Made by a program: the position numbers and the translations under genes. This document shows positions 11,509-26,700 of a stretch of DNA of 64,000 bases, in pieces. This DNA is from Ectobius pallidus (lineage: Eukaryota > Arthropoda > Insecta > Blattodea > Ectobiidae), in assembly GCA_964059195.1 (NCBI GenBank), contig CAXKWD010000005.1, positions 147,341,265 through 147,405,264 of the forward strand, written 5' to 3'. How positions within the stretch are numbered: position 1 is the stretch's first letter; the number at the start of each line of letters is the position of its first letter. The notes beneath the pieces are model-generated. The model worked only from the letters and a program-made list of their open reading frames with translations, did not search any database and was not told where the DNA came from.

Positions 11509-14344
11509 GTAGCATATTTCAAGTTTGTAGCTAATCTGGAAGTGGACAAACATTAATGTCAGTGAGTCAGCCGTTTTTCGGGGGCTTTTTAGGGCTAAAA
11601 ATTTAAAAAATGTACTTTTTGGGATTTTCCTGAGCTTTACAGCCTAAAAGCTATACGTGTAGCATATTTCAAGTTTCTAGCTAATCTGGAAGTGAACCAA
11701 CATTAATGTCAGTGAGTGAGCCCTTTTTCTGGGGCCTTTTAGGCTAAAAATTTTTAAAATGTACTTTTTGGAATTTTCCTGTAGTTTACAGCCTAAAAGC
11801 TATACATATAGCATATTTCAAGTTTGTAGCTTATCTGGAAGTGGACAAACATTATTGTCAGTGAGTCAGCCCTTTTTCGGAAGGGGTTTTATGGCTAAGA
11901 ATTAGGAAACCGTGCTTTTTGGAATTTTCCTATGGTTTACAGCCTAAAAGCTATACGTGTAGCATATTTCAAGTTTCTAGCTAATCTGGAAGTGGACAAA
12001 CATTAATATCAGTGAGTCAGCCGTTTTTCGGTGGCTTTTTAGGGCTAAAAATTAAAAATTGTACTTTTTTGGATTCTCTTGTGGTTTACAGCCTAAAAGC
12101 TATACGTGTAGCATATTTCAAGTTTGTAGCTAATTTGGAAGTGGGCAAACATTAGTGTCAGTGAGTGAGCCCTTTTTCGGGTGGGTTTTAGGGCTAAAAA
12201 TTTAAAAAATGTACTTCTTGGAATTTTCCTGTGGTTTGCAGCCTAAAAGCTATACGTGTAGCATATTTCAAGTTTATAGCTAATCTGGAAGTTAACAAAC
12301 ATTAATGTTAGTGAGTGAGCCCTTTCTCGGGGGCATTTTAGAGCTTAAAATTTTTTAAATGTACTTTTTGGAATTTTCCTGTAGTTTACAGCCTAAAAGC
12401 TATACGTGTAGCATATTTCAAGTTTGTAGCTAATCTGGAAGAGGACAAACATTAATGTCAGTGAGTCAGCCCTTTTTCGGGAGCTTTTTAGGGCTACAAA
12501 TTAAAAAATGTATTTTTTGGAATTTTCCTCTAGCCTACAGCCTGCAAGCTATACGTGTAGCATATTTCAAGTTTGTAGATAATCTGGAAGTGGACAAACA
12601 TTAATGTCAGTGAGTCAGCCCTTTTTCGGGGAGTTTTTAGGGCTAAAAATTAAGAAAATGTGCTTTTTGGAATTTTCCTGTGGTTTACAGACTAAAAGCT
12701 ACACGTGTAGCATATTTCAAGTTTCTAGCTAATCTGGAAGTGGACTAACATTGTCAGTGAGTGAGCCCTTTTTCGGGGGGTTTTTAGGGCTAAAAATTTC
12801 AAACACGTATATTTTGCTATTTTCCTGTGGTTTACTGCCTAAAAGCTATACGTGTAGCATATTTCAAATTTGTAGCTAATCTGGAAGAGGACAAACATTA
12901 ATGTCAGTGAGTCAGCCCTTTTTCGGGGGCTTTTTAGAGCTTAAAATAAAAAAAATTACATTTTGGAATTTTCCGAGTATTTTACAGCCTGAAAGCTATA
13001 CGTGTAGCATATTTCAAGTTTGTAGCTAATCTGGAAGTGGACAAACATTAATGTCAGTGAGTCAGCCCATTTTCTGGGGGCTTTTTTGGACTAAATATTT
13101 AAAAAATTTACTTTTTGGAATTTTCCTGTGGTTTACAGCCTAAGAGCTATACCTGTAGCATATTTCAAGTTTCTAGCTATTCTATAAGTGAACGAACATT
13201 AATATCAGTGAGTGAGCCCTTTTTCGGGTGGTATTAAGGGCTAAAAATTTTAAAAACTTCCTTTTGGAATTTTCCTGTTTTTTACAGCCTAAAAGCTATA
13301 CGTGTAGCATATTTGAAGTTTGTAGCTAATCTGGAAGTGGACAAACATTTATGTCAGTGAGTCAGCCCTTTTTTGGGGGCTTTTTAGGGCTAAAAATTTA
13401 AAAAATGCACTTTTTGGAATTTTCCTGTAGTTTACAGCCTAAAAGGTATACGTGTAGCATATTTCAAGTCTCTAGCTAATCTGGAAGTGGACAAACATTA
13501 ATATCAGTGAGTGAGCTTTTTTTCGGGGGCTTCTTAGGGCTAAAAATATAAAAAATGTACTTTTTGGAATTTTCCTGTAGTTTACAGCCTAAAAGCTATA
13601 CGTGTAGCATATTTCAAGTTTGTAGCTAATCTGGAAGAGGACAAACATTAATGTCAGTGAGTCAGCCCATTTTCGGTGGTTTTCTAGGGCTAAAGATTTA
13701 AAAAATGTACTTTTTTTAATTTCCCTGTGGTTTGCAGCCTAAAAGCTATACGTGTAGCATATTTCAAGTTTCTAGCTAATCTGGAAGTGAACAAACATAA
13801 ATGTCAGGGAGTGAGCCCTTTTTCGGGTGGTTTTTAGGTCTAAAAAATTTTAAAATGTACTTTTTTGGAATTTCCCTGTGGTTTACAGCCTAAATCTATA
13901 CGTGTAGCATATTTCAAGTTTCTAGCTAATCTGGAAGTGAACAAACATTGATGTCAGTGAGTCAGCCCTTTTTCGGGTGGTTTTTAGGTCTAAAAATTTT
14001 ATAAATGTAAATTTTTGAATATTCCTGTGGTTTACAGCCTAAATCTATACGTTTAGCATATTTCATGTTTGTAGCTAATCTGGAAGTTGACAAACATTAA
14101 TGACAGTGAGTCAGTCCTTTTTCGGGGACTTTTTAGAGCTAAAAATTTAAAAAAATTTACTTTTTGGAATTTTTCTGTAGTTTACAGCCTAAAAGCTATA
14201 CGTGTAGCATATTTCAAGTTTGTAGCTAATCTGGAATAGGACAAACATTAATGTCAGTGAGTCAGCCCTTTTCGGGGGCTTTTTAGGGCTAAAGTTCAAA
14301 AAATGTACTTTTTGGAATTTTCCTGAGGTTTACAGTCTATAAGC
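11509..14344 (+). repeat. HOR segment homologous to 4029-6577 and 18838-21672
   Basis: Offsets are about +7480 from the 4.0-6.6 kb copy and about -7327 from the 18.8-21.7 kb copy. The GGAATAGG variant at 14233 and 21561 marks the end of the shared tract. At about 14345 the order switches to the CATAAATGTCAGGGAG subtype, which begins the next block. Confidence 0.78.
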
Positions 14345-17300
14345 TATACGTGTAGCATATTTCAAGTTTCTAGCTAATCTGGAAGTGAACAAACATAAAT
14401 GTCAGGGAGTGAGCCCTTTTTCGGGTGGTTTTTAGGTCTAAAAAATTTTAAAATGTACTTTTCTGGAATTTCCCTGTGGTTTACAGCCTAAATCTATACG
14501 TGTAGCATATTTCAAGTTTCTAGCTAATCTGGAAGTGAACAAACATTGATGTCAGTGAGTCAGCCCTTTTTCGGGTGGTTTTTAGGTCTAAAAATTTTAA
14601 AAATGTACATTTTTGAATATTCCTGTGGTTTACAGCCTAAATCTATACGTTTAGCATATTTCATGTTTGTAGCTAATCTGGAAGTTGACAAACATTAATG
14701 ACAGTGAGTCAGTCCTTTTTCGGGGGCTTTTTAGAGCTAAAAATTTAAAAAAATTTCCTTTTCGGAATTTTCCTGTAGTTTACAGCCTAAAAGCTATACG
14801 TGTAGCATATTTCAAGTTTGTAGCTAATCTGGAAGTGGACAAACATTAATGTCAGTGAGTCAGCCCTTTTCGGGGGCTTTTTAGGGCTAAAGTTCAAAAA
14901 ATGTACTTTTTGGAATTTTCCTGAGGTTTACAGTCTCTAAGCTATACGTGTAGCATATTTCAAGTTTCTAACTAATCTGGAAGTGGACAAGCATTAATGT
15001 CAGTGAGTCAGCCGTTTTTCGGGGGCTTTTTAGGGCTAAAAATTTAAAAAATGTACTTTTTGGGATTTTCCTGAGCTTTACAGCCTAAAAGCTATACGTG
15101 TAGCATATTTCAAGTTTCTAGCTAATCTGGAAGTGAACCAACATTAATGTCAGTGAGTGAGCCCTTTTTCTGGGGCCTTTTAGGCTAAAAATTTTAAAAA
15201 TGTACTTTTTGGAATTTTCCTGTAGTTTACAGCCTAAAAGCTATACATGTAGCATATTTCAAGTTTGTAGCTTATCTGGAAGTGGACAAACATTATTGTC
15301 AGTGAGTCAGCCCTTTTTCGGAAGGGGTTTTATGGCTAAGAATTAGGAAACCGTGCTTTTTGGAATTTTCCTATGGTTTACAGCCTAAAAGCTATACGTG
15401 TAGCATATTTCAAGTTTCTAGCTAATCTGGAAGTGGACAAACATTAATATCAGTGAGTCAGCCGTTTTTCGGGGGCTTTTTAGGGCTAAAAATTAAAAAA
15501 TGTACTTTTTTGGATTCTCTTGTGGTTTACAGCCTAAAAGCTATACGTGTAGCATATTTCAAGTTTGTAGCTAATTTGGAAGTGGGCAAACATTAGTGTC
15601 AGTGAGTGAGCCCTTTTTCGGGTGGGTTTTAGGGCTAAAAATTTAAAAAATGTACTTCTTGGAATTTTCCTGTGGTTTGCAGCCTAAAAGCTATACGTGT
15701 AGCATATTTCAAGTTTATAGCTAATCTGGAAGTTAACAAACATTAATGTTAGTGAGTGAGCCCTTTCTCGGGGGTATTTTAGTGCTTAAAATTTTTAAAA
15801 TGTACTTTTTGGAATTTTCCTGTAGTTTACAGCCTAAAAGCTATACGTGTAGCATATTTCAAGTTTGTAGCTAATCTGGAAGAGGACAAACATTAATGTC
15901 AGTGAGTCAGCCCTTTTTCGGGAGCTTTTTAGGGCTACAAATTAAAAAATGTATTTTTTGGAATTTTCCTCTAGCCTACAGCCTGCAAGCTATACGTGTA
16001 GCATATTTCAAGTTTGTAGATAATCTGGAAGTGGACAAACATTAATGTCAGTGAGTCAGCCCTTTTTCGGGGAGTTTTTAGGGCTAAAAATTAAGAAAAT
16101 GTGCTTTTTGGAATTTTCATGTGGTTTACAGACTAAAAGCTACACGTGTAGCATATTTCAAGTTTCTAGCTAATCTGGAAGTGGACTAACATTGTCAGTG
16201 AGTGAGCCCTTTTTCGGGGGGTTTTTAGGGCTAAAAATTTCAAACACGTACATTTTGCTATTTTCCTGTGGTTTACTGCCTAAAAGCTATACGTGTAGCA
16301 TATTTCAAATTTGTAGCTAATCTGGAAGAGGACAAACATTAATGTCAGTGAGTCAGCCCTTTTTCGGGGGCTTTTTAGAGCTTAAAATAAAAAAATTACA
16401 TTTTGGAATTTTCCGAGTATTTTACAGCCTGAAAGCTATACGTGTAGCATATTTCAAGTTTGTAGCTAATCTGGAAGTGGACTAACATTAATGTCAGTGA
16501 GTGAGCCCTTTTTCGGGGGGTTTTTAGGGCTAAAAATTTAAAACACGTACATTATGCTATTTTCCTGTGGTTTACTGCCTAAAAGCTATACGTGTAGCAT
16601 ATTTCAAGTTTGTAGCTAATCTGGAAGTGGACAAACATTAATGTCAGTGAGTGAGCCCTTTTTCGGGGGGTTTTTAGGGCTAAAAATTTAAAACACGTAC
16701 ATTTTGCTATTTTCCTGTGGTTTACTGCCTAAAAGCTATACGTGTAGCATATTTCAAGTTTGTAGCTAATAAGGAAGAGGACAAACATTAATGTCAGTGA
16801 GTCAGCCCTTTTTCGAGGGCTTTTTAGGGCTTAAAATAAAAAAATTTACATTTTGTAATTTTCCGAGTATTTTACAGCCTGAAAGCTATACGTGTAGCAT
16901 ATTTCAAGTTTGTAGCTAATCTGGAAGTGGACAAACATTAATGTCAGTGAGTCAGCCCTTTTTCTGGGGCTTTTTTGGACTAAATATTTAAAAAATTTAC
17001 TTTTTGGAATTTTCCTGTGGTTTACAGCCTATACCTGTAGCATATTTCAAGTCTCTAGCTATTCTATAAGTGAACGAACATTATTATCAGTGAGTGAGCC
17101 CTTTTTCGGGTGGTATTAAGGGCTAAAAATTTTAAAAACGTCCTTTTGGCATTTTCCTGTCTTTTACAGCCTAAAAGCTATGCGTGTAGCATATTTGAAC
17201 TTTGTAGCTAATCTGGAAGTGGACTAACATTTATGTCAGTGAGTCAGCCCTTTTTTGGGGGCTTTTTAGGGCTAGAAATTTAAAAAATGCGCTTTTTGGA

Positions 17301-20300
17301 ATTTTCCTGTAGTTTACAGCCTAAAAGGTATACGTGTAGCATATTTCAAGTCTCTAGCTAATCTGGAAGTGGACAAACATTAATATCAGTGAGTGAGCTT
17401 TTTTTCGGGGGCTTCTTAGGGTTAAAAATATAAAAAATGTACTTTTTGGAATTTTCCTGTAGTTTACAGCCTAAAAGCTTTACGTGTAGCATATTTCAAG
17501 TTTGTAGCTAATCTGGAAGAGGACAAACATTAATGTCAGTGAGTCAGCCAATTTTCGGTGGCTTTCTAGGGCTGAAGATTAAAAAAATGTACTTTTTTTA
17601 ATTTCCCTGTGGTTTGCAGCCTAAAAGCTATACGTGTAGCATATTTGAAGTTTCTAGCTAATCTGGAAGTGAACAAACATAAATGTCAGGGAGTGAGCCC
17701 TTTTTCGGGTGCTTTTTAGGGCTAAAAAATTTTAAAATGTACTTTTTTGGAATTTCCCTGTGGTTTACAGCCTAAAAGCTTTACGTGTAGCATATTTCAA
17801 GTTTGTAGCTAATCTGGAAGTGGACAAACATTAATGTCAGTGAGTCAGCCCTTTTTCTGGGGGCTTTTTTGGACTAAATATTTAAAAAATTTACTTTTTA
17901 GAATTTTCCTGTGGTTTACAGCCTAAGAGCTATACCTGTAGCATATTTCAAGATTCTAGCTAATCTGGAAGTGGACTAACATTAATGTCAGTGAGTGAGC
18001 CCTTTTTCGGGGGGTTTTTAGGGCTAAAAATTTAAAACACGTACATTTTGCTATTTTCCTGTGGTTTACTGCCTAAAAGCTATACGTGTAGCATATTTCA
18101 AATTTGTAGCTAATCTGGAAGAGGACAAACATTAATGTCAGTGAGTCAGCCCTTTTTCGGGGGCTTTTTAGGGCTTAAAATAAAAAAAATTCCATTTTGG
18201 AATTTTCCGAGTATTTTACAGCCTGAAAGCTATACGTGTAGCATATTTCAAGTTTGTAGCTAATCTGGAAGTGGACAAACATTAATGTCAGTGAGTCAGC
18301 CCTTTTTCTGGGGCTTTTTTGGACTAAATATTTAAAAAATTTACTTTTTGGAATTTACCTGTGGTTTACAGCCTAAGAGCTATACCTGTAGCATATTTCA
18401 AGTTTCTAGCTATTCTATAAGTGAACGAACATTATTATCAGTGAGTGAGCCCTTTTTCGGGTGGTATTAAGGGCTAAAAATTTTAAAAACGTCCTTTTGG
18501 AATTTTCCTGTTTTTTACAGCCTAAAAGCTATACGTGTAGCTTATTTGAAGTTTGTAGCTAATCTGGAAGTGGACAAACATTTATGTCAGTGAGTCAGCC
18601 CTTTTTTGGGGGCTTTTTAGGGCTAAAAATTTAAAAAATGCACTTTTTGGAATTTTCCTGTAGTTTACAGCCTAAAAGGTATACGTGTAGCATATTTCAA
18701 GTCTCTAGCTAATCTGGAAGTGGACAAACATTAATATCAGTGAGTGAGCTTTTTTCGGGGGCTTCTTAGGGCTAAAAATATAAAAAATGTACTTTTTGGA
18801 ATTTTCCTGTAGTTTACAGCCTAAAAGCTATACGTGTAGCATATTTCAAGTTTGTAGCTAATCTGGAAGTGGACAAACATTAATGTCAGTGAGTCAGCCG
18901 TTTTTCGGGGGCTTTTTAGGGCTAAAAATTTAAAAAATGTACTTTTTGGGATTTTCCTGAGCTTTACAGCCTAAAAGCTATACGTGTAGCATATTTCAAG
19001 TTTCTAGCTAATCTGGAAGTGAACCAACATTAATGTCAGTGAGTGAGCCCTTTTTCTGGGGCCTTTTAGGCTAAAAATTTTAAAAATGTACTTTTTGGAA
19101 TTTTCCTGTAGTTTACAGCCTAAAAGCTATACATGTAGCATATTTCAAGTTTGTAGCTTATCTGGAAGTGGACAAACATTATTGTCAGTGAGTCAGCCCT
19201 TTTTCGGAAGGGGTTTTATGGCTAAGAATTAGGAAACCGTGCTTTTTGGAATTTTCCTATGGTTTACAGCCTAAAAGCTATACGTGTAGCATATTTCAAG
19301 TTTCTAGCTAATCTGGAAGTGGACAAACATTAATATCAGTGAGTCAGCCGTTTTTCGGTGGCTTTTTAGGGCTAAAAATTAAAAATTGTACTTTTTTGGA
19401 TTCTCTTGTGGTTTACAGCCTAAAAGCTATACGTGTAGCATATTTCAAGTTTGTAGCTAATTTGGAAGTGGGCAAACATTAGTGTCAGTGAGTGAGCCCT
19501 TTTTCGGGTGGGTTTTAGGGCTAAAAATTTAAAAAATGTACTTCTTGGAATTTTCCTGTGGTTTGCAGCCTAAAAGCTATACGTGTAGCATATTTCAAGT
19601 TTATAGCTAATCTGGAAGTTAACAAACATTAATGTTAGTGAGTGAGCCCTTTCTCGGGGGCATTTTAGAGCTTAAAATTTTTTAAATGTACTTTTTGGAA
19701 TTTTCCTGTAGTTTACAGCCTAAAAGCTATACGTGTAGCATATTTCAAGTTTGTAGCTAATCTGGAAGAGGACAAACATTAATGTCAGTGAGTCAGCCCT
19801 TTTTCGGGAGCTTTTTAGGGCTACAAATTAAAAAATGTATTTTTTGGAATTTTCCTCTAGCCTACAGCCTGCAAGCTATACGTGTAGCATATTTCAAGTT
19901 TGTAGATAATCTGGAAGTGGACAAACATTAATGTCAGTGAGTCAGCCCTTTTTCGGGGAGTTTTTAGGGCTAAAAATTAAGAAAATGTGCTTTTTGGAAT
20001 TTTCCTGTGGTTTACAGACTAAAAGCTACACGTGTAGCATATTTCAAGTTTCTAGCTAATCTGGAAGTGGACTAACATTGTCAGTGAGTGAGCCCTTTTT
20101 CGGGGGGTTTTTAGGGCTAAAAATTTCAAACACGTACATTTTGCTATTTTCCTGTGGTTTACTGCCTAAAAGCTATACGTGTAGCATATTTCAAATTTGT
20201 AGCTAATCTGGAAGAGGACAAACATTAATGTCAGTGAGTCAGCCCTTTTTCGGGGGCTTTTTAGAGCTTAAAATAAAAAAAATTACATTTTGGAATTTTC

Positions 20301-23300
20301 CGAGTATTTTACAGCCTGAAAGCTATACGTGTAGCATATTTCAAGTTTGTAGCTAATCTGGAAGTGGACAAACATTAATGTCAGTGAGTCAGCCCTTTTT
20401 CTGGGGGCTTTTTTGGACTAAATATTTAAAAAATTTACTTTTTGGAACTTTCCTGTGGTTTACAGCCTAAGAGCTATACCTGTAGCATATTTCAAGTTTC
20501 TAGCTATTCTATAAGTGAACGAACATTAATATCAGTGAGTGAGCCCTTTTTCGGGTGGTATTAAGGGCTAAAAATTTTAAAAACGTCCTTTTGGAATTTT
20601 CCTGTTTTTTACAGCCTAAAAGCTATACGTGTAGCATATTTGAAGTTTGTAGCTAATCTGGAAGTGGACAAACATTTATGTCAGTGAGTCAGCCCTTTTT
20701 TGGGGGCTTTTTAGGGCTAAAAATTTAAAAAATGCACTTTTTGGAATTTTCCTGTAGTTTACAGCCTAAAAGGTATACGTGTAGCATATTTCAAGTCTCT
20801 AGCTAATCTGGAAGTGGACAAACATTAATATCAGTGAGTGAGCTTTTTTTCGGGGGCTTCTTAGGGCTAAAAATATAAAAAATGTACTTTTTGGAATTTT
20901 CCTGTAGTTTACAGCCTAAAAGCTATACGTGTAGCATATTTCAAGTTTGTAGCTAATCTGGAAGAGGACAAACATTAATGTCAGTGAGTCAGCCCATTTT
21001 CGGTGGTTTTCTAGGGCTAAAGATTTAAAAAATGTACTTTTTTTAATTTCCCTGTGGTTTGCAGCCTAAAAGCTATACGTGTAGCATATTTCAAGTTTCT
21101 AGCTAATCTGGAAGTGAACAAACATAAATGTCAGGGAGTGAGCCCTTTTTCGGGTGGTTTTTAGGTCTAAAAAATTTTAAAATGTACTTTTTTGGAATTT
21201 CCCTGTGGTTTACAGCCTAAATCTATACGTGTAGCATATTTCAAGTTTCTAGCTAATCTGGAAGTGAACAAACATTGATGTCAGTGAGTCAGCCCTTTTT
21301 CGGGTGGTTTTTAGGTCTAAAAATTTTATAAATGTAAATTTTTGAATATTCCTTGTGGTTTACAGCCTAAATCTATACGTTTAGCATATTTCATGTTTGT
21401 AGCTAATCTGGAAGTTGACAAACATTAATGACAGTGAGTCAGTCCTTTTTCGGGGACTTTTTAGAGCTAAAAATTTAAAAAAATTTACTTTTTGGAATTT
21501 TTCTGTAGTTTACAGCCTAAAAGCTATACGTGTAGCATATTTCAAGTGTGTAGCTAATCTGGAATAGGACAAACATTAATGTCAGTGAGTCAGCCCTTTT
21601 CGGGGGCTTTTTAGGGCTAAAGTTCAAAAAATGTACTTTTTGGAATTTTCCTGAGGTTTACAGTCTATAAGCTATACGTGTAGCATATTTCAAGTTTCTA
21701 ACTAATCTGGAAGTGGACAAGCATTAATGTCAGTGAGTCAGCCGTTTTTCGGGGGCTTTTTAGGGCTAAAAATTTAAAAAATGTACTTTTTGGGATTTTC
21801 CTGAGCTTTACAGCCTAAAAGCTATACGTGTAGCATATTTCAAGTTTCTAGCTAATCTGGAAGTGAACCAACATTAATGTCAGTGAGTGAGCCCTTTTTC
21901 TGGGGCCTTTTAGGCTAAAAATTTTAAAAATGTACTTTTTGGAATTTTCCTGTAGTTTACAGCCTAAAAGCTATACATGTAGCATATTTCAAGTTTGTAG
22001 CTTATCTGGAAGTGGACAAACATTATTGTCAGTGAGTCAGCCCTTTTTCGGAAGAGGTTTTATGGCTAAGAATTAGGAAACCGTGCTTTTTGGAAATTTC
22101 CTATGGTTTACAGCCTAAAAGCTATACGTGTAGCATATTTCAAGTTTCTAGCTAATCTGGAAGTGGACAAACATTAATATCAGTGAGTCAGCCGTTTTTC
22201 GGGAGCTTTTTAGGGCTACAAATTAAAAAATGTATTTTTTGGAATTTTCCTCTAGCCTACAGCCTGCAAGCTATACGTGTAGCATAATTCAAGTTTGTAG
22301 ATAATCTGGAAGTGGACAAACATTCATGTCAGTGAGTCAGCCCTTTTTCGGGGAGTTTTTAGGGCTAAAAATTAAGAAAATGTGCTTTTTGGAATTTTCC
22401 TGTGGTTTACAGACTAAAAGCTACACGTGTAGCATATTTCAAGTTTCTAGCTAATCTGGAAGTGGACTAACATTGTCAGTGAGTGAGCCCTTTTTCGGGG
22501 GGGTTTTAGGGCTAAAAATTTCAAACACGTACATTTTGCTATTTTCCTGTGGTTTACTGCCTAAAAGCTATACGTGTAGCATATTTCAAATTTGTAGCTA
22601 ATCTGGAAGAGGACAAACATTAATGTCAGTGAGTCAGCCCTTTTTCGGGGGCTTTTTAGAGCTTAAAATAAAAAAAATTACATTTTGGAATTTTCCGAGT
22701 ATTTTACAGCCTGAAAGCTATACGTGTAGCATATTTCAAGTTTGTAGCTAATCTGGAAGTGGACAAACATTAATGTCAGTGAGTCAGCCCTTTTTCTGGG
22801 GGCTTTTTTGGACTAAATATTTAAAAAATTTACTTTTTGGAATTTTCCTGTGGTTTACAGCCTAAGAGCTATACCTGTAGCATATTTCAAGATTCTAGCT
22901 AATCTGGAAGTGGACTAACATTAATGTCAGTGAGTGAGCCCTTTTTCGGGGGGTTTTTAGGGCTAAAAATTTAAAACACGTACATTTTGCTATTTTCCTG
23001 TGGTTTACTGCCTAAAAGCTATACGTGTAGCATATTTCAAATTTGTAGCTAATCTGGAAGAGGACAAACATTAATGTCAGTGAGTCAGCCCTTTTTCGGG
23101 GGCTTTTTAGGGCTTAAAATAAAAAAATTTACATTTTGGAATTTTCAGAGTATTTTACAGCCTGAAAGCTATACGTGTAGCATATTTCAAGTTTGTAGCT
23201 AATCTGGAAGTGGACAAACATTAATGTCAGTGAGTCAGCCCTTTTTCTGGGGCTTTTTTGGACTAAATATTTAAAAAATTTACTTTTTGGAATTTACCTG

Positions 23301-23768
23301 TGGTTTACAGCCTAAGAGCTATTCCTGTAGCATATTTCAAGTTTCTAGCTATTCTATAAGTGAACGAACATTATTATCAGTGAGTGAGCCCTTTTTCGGG
23401 TGGTATTAAGGGCTAAAAATTTTAAAAACGTCCTTTTGGAATTTTCCTGTTTTTTACAGCCTAAAAGCTATACGTGTAGCATATTTGAAGTTTGTAGCTA
23501 ATCTGGAAGTGGACAAACATTTATGTCAGTGAGTCAGCCCTTTTTTGGGGGCTTTTTAGGGCTAAAAATTTAAAAATTGCACTTTTTGGAATTTTCCTGT
23601 AGTTTACAGCCTAAAAGGTATACGTGTAGCATATTTCAAGTCTCTAGCTAATCTGGAAGTGGACAAACATTAATATCAGTGACTGAGCTTTTTTTCGGGG
23701 GCTTCTTAGGGCTAAAAATATAAAAAATGTACTTTTTGGAATTTTCCTGTAGTTTACAGCCTAAAAGC
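14345..23768 (+). repeat. Long HOR unit, 9424 bp (~63 monomers), copy 1
   Basis: The sequence from 14345 to about 20106 recurs from 23769 to about 29530 at an offset of 9424 bp. The marker monomers at 15319/24743 and 19205/28629 both give exactly 9424. Homopolymer-length differences of 1 nt cancel out along the tract. This is the longest clear repeat period in the window. Confidence 0.85.
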
Positions 23769-26700
23769 TATACGTGTAGCATATTTCAAGTTTCTAGCTA
23801 ATCTGGAAGTGAACAAACATAAATGTCAGGGAGTGAGCCCTTTTTCGGGTGGTTTTTAGGTCTAAAAAATTTTAAAATGTACTTTTTTGGAATTTCCCTG
23901 TGGTTTACAGCCTAAATCTATACGTGTAGCATATTTCAAGTTTCTAGCTAATCTGGAAGTGAACAAACATTGATGTCAGTGAGTCAGCCCTTTTTCGGGT
24001 GGTTTTTAGGTCTAAAAATTTTAAAAATGTACATTTTTGAATATTCCTGTGGTTTACAGCCTAAATCTATACGTTTAGCATATTTCATGTTTGTAGCTAA
24101 TCTGGAAGTTGACAAACATTAATGACAGTGAGTCAGTCCTTTTTCGGGGGCTTTTTAGAGCTAAAAATTTAAAAAAATTTACTTTTTGGAATTTTCCTGT
24201 AGTTTACAGCCTAAAAGCTATACGTGTAGCATATTTCAAGTTTGTAGCTAATCTGGAAGTGGACAAACATTAATGTCAGTGAGTGAGCCCTTTTCGGGGG
24301 CTTTTTAGGGCTAAAGTTCAAAAAATGTACTTTTTGGAATTTTCCTGAGGTTTACAGTCTCTAAGCTATACGTGTAGCATATTTCAAGTTTCTAACTAAT
24401 CTGGAAGTGGACAAGCATTAATGTCAGTGAGTCAGCCGTTTTTCGGGGGCTTTTTAGGGCTAAAAATTTAAAAAATGTACTTTTTGGGATTTTCCTGAGC
24501 TTTACAGCCTAAAAGCTATACGTGTAGCATATTTCAAGTTTCTAGCTAATCTGGAAGTGAACCAACATTAATGTCAGTGAGTGAGCCCTTTTTCTGGGGC
24601 CTTTTAGGCTAAAAATTTTAAAAATGTACTTTTTGGAATTTTCCTGTAGTTTACAGCCTAAAAGCTATACATGTAGCATATTTCAAGTTTGTAGCTTATC
24701 TGGAAGTGGACAAACATTATTGTCAGTGAGTCAGCCCTTTTTCGGAAGGGGTTTTATGGCTAAGAATTAGGAAACCGTGCTTTTTGGAATTTTCCTATGG
24801 TTTACAGCCTAAAAGCTATACGTGTAGCATATTTCAAGTTTCTAGCTAATCTGGAAGTGGACAAACATTAATATCAGTGAGTCAGCCGTTTTTCGGGGGC
24901 TTTTTAGGGCTAAAAATTAAAAAATGTACTTTTTTGGATTCTCTTGTGGTTTACAGCCTAAAAGCTATACGTGTAGCATATTTCAAGTTTGTAGCTAATT
25001 TGGAAGTGGGCAAACATTAATGTCAGTGAGTGAGCCCTTTTTCGGGTGGGTTTTAGGGCTAAAAATTTAAAAAATGTACTTCTTGGAATTTTCCTGTGGT
25101 TTGCAGCCTAAAAGCTATACGTGTAGCATATTTCAAGTTTATAGCTAATCTGGAAGTTAACAAACATTAATGTTAGTGAGTGAGCCCTTTCTCGGGGGTA
25201 TTTTAGTGCTTAAAATTTTTAAAATGTACTTTTTGGAATTTTCCTGTAGTTTACAGCCTAAAAGCTATACGTGTAGCATATTTCAAGTTTGTAGCTAATC
25301 TGGAAGAGGACAAACATTAATGTCAGTGAGTCAGCCCTTTTTCGGGAGCTTTTTAGGGCTACAAATTAAAAAATGTATTTTTTGGAATTTTCCTCTAGCC
25401 TACAGCCTGCAAGCTATACGTGTAGCATATTTCAAGTTTGTAGATAATCTGGAAGTGTACAAACATTAATGTCAGTGAGTCAGCCCTTTTTCGGGGAGTT
25501 TTTAGGGCTAAAAATTAAGAAAATGTGCTTTTTGGAATTTTCATGTGGTTTACAGACTAAAAGCTACACGTGTAGCATATTTCAAGTTTCTAGCTAATCT
25601 GGAAGTGGACTAACATTGTCAGTGAGTGAGCCCTTTTTCGGGGGGTTTTTAGGGCTAAAAATTTCAAACACGTACATTTTGCTATTTTCCTGTGGTTTAC
25701 TGCCTAAAAGCTATACGTGTAGCATATTTCAAATTTGTAGCTAATCTGGAAGAGGACAAACATTAATGTCAGTGAGTCAGCCCTTTTTCGGGGGCTTTTT
25801 AGAGCTTAAAATAAAAAAAATTACATTTTGGAATTTTCCGAGTATTTTACAGCCTGAAAGCTATACGTGTAGCATATTTCAAGTTTGTAGCTAATCTGGA
25901 AGTGGACTAACATTAATGTCAGTGAGTGAGCCCTTTTTCGGGGGGTTTTTAGGGCTAAAATTTTAAAACACGTACATTATGCTATTTTCCTGTGGTTTAC
26001 TGCCTAAAAGCTATACGTGTAGCATATTTCAAGTTTGTAGCTAATCTGGAAGTGGACAAACATTAATGTCAGTGAGTGAGCCCTTTTTCGGGGGGTTTTG
26101 GGGCTAAAAATTTAAAACACGTACATTTTGCTATTTTCCTGTGGTTTACTGCCTAAAAGCTATACGTGTAGCATATTTCAAGTTTGTAGCTAATAAGGAA
26201 GAGGACAAACATTAATGTCAGTGAGTCAGCCCTTTTTCGAGGGCTTTTTAGGGCTTAAAATAAAAAAATTTACATTTTGTAATTTTCCGAGTATTTTACA
26301 GCCTGAAAGCTATACGTGTAGCATATTTCAAGTTTGTAGCTAATCTGGAAGTGGACAAACATTAATGTCAGTGAGTCAGCCCTTTTTCTGGGGCTTTTTT
26401 GGACTAAATATTTAAAAAATTTACTTTTTGGAATTTTCCTGTGGTTTACAGCCTATACCTGTAGCATATTTCAAGTCTCTAGCTATTCTATAAGTGAACG
26501 AACATTATTATCAGTGAGTGAGCCCTTTTTCGGGTGGTATTAAGGGCTAAAAATTTTAAAAACGTCCTTTTGGCATTTTCCTGTTTTTTACAGCCTAAAA
26601 GCTATGCGTGTAGCATATTTGAACTTTGTAGCTAATCTGGAAGTGGACTAACATTTATGTCAGTGAGTCAGCCCTTTTTTGGGGGCTTTTTAGGGCTAGA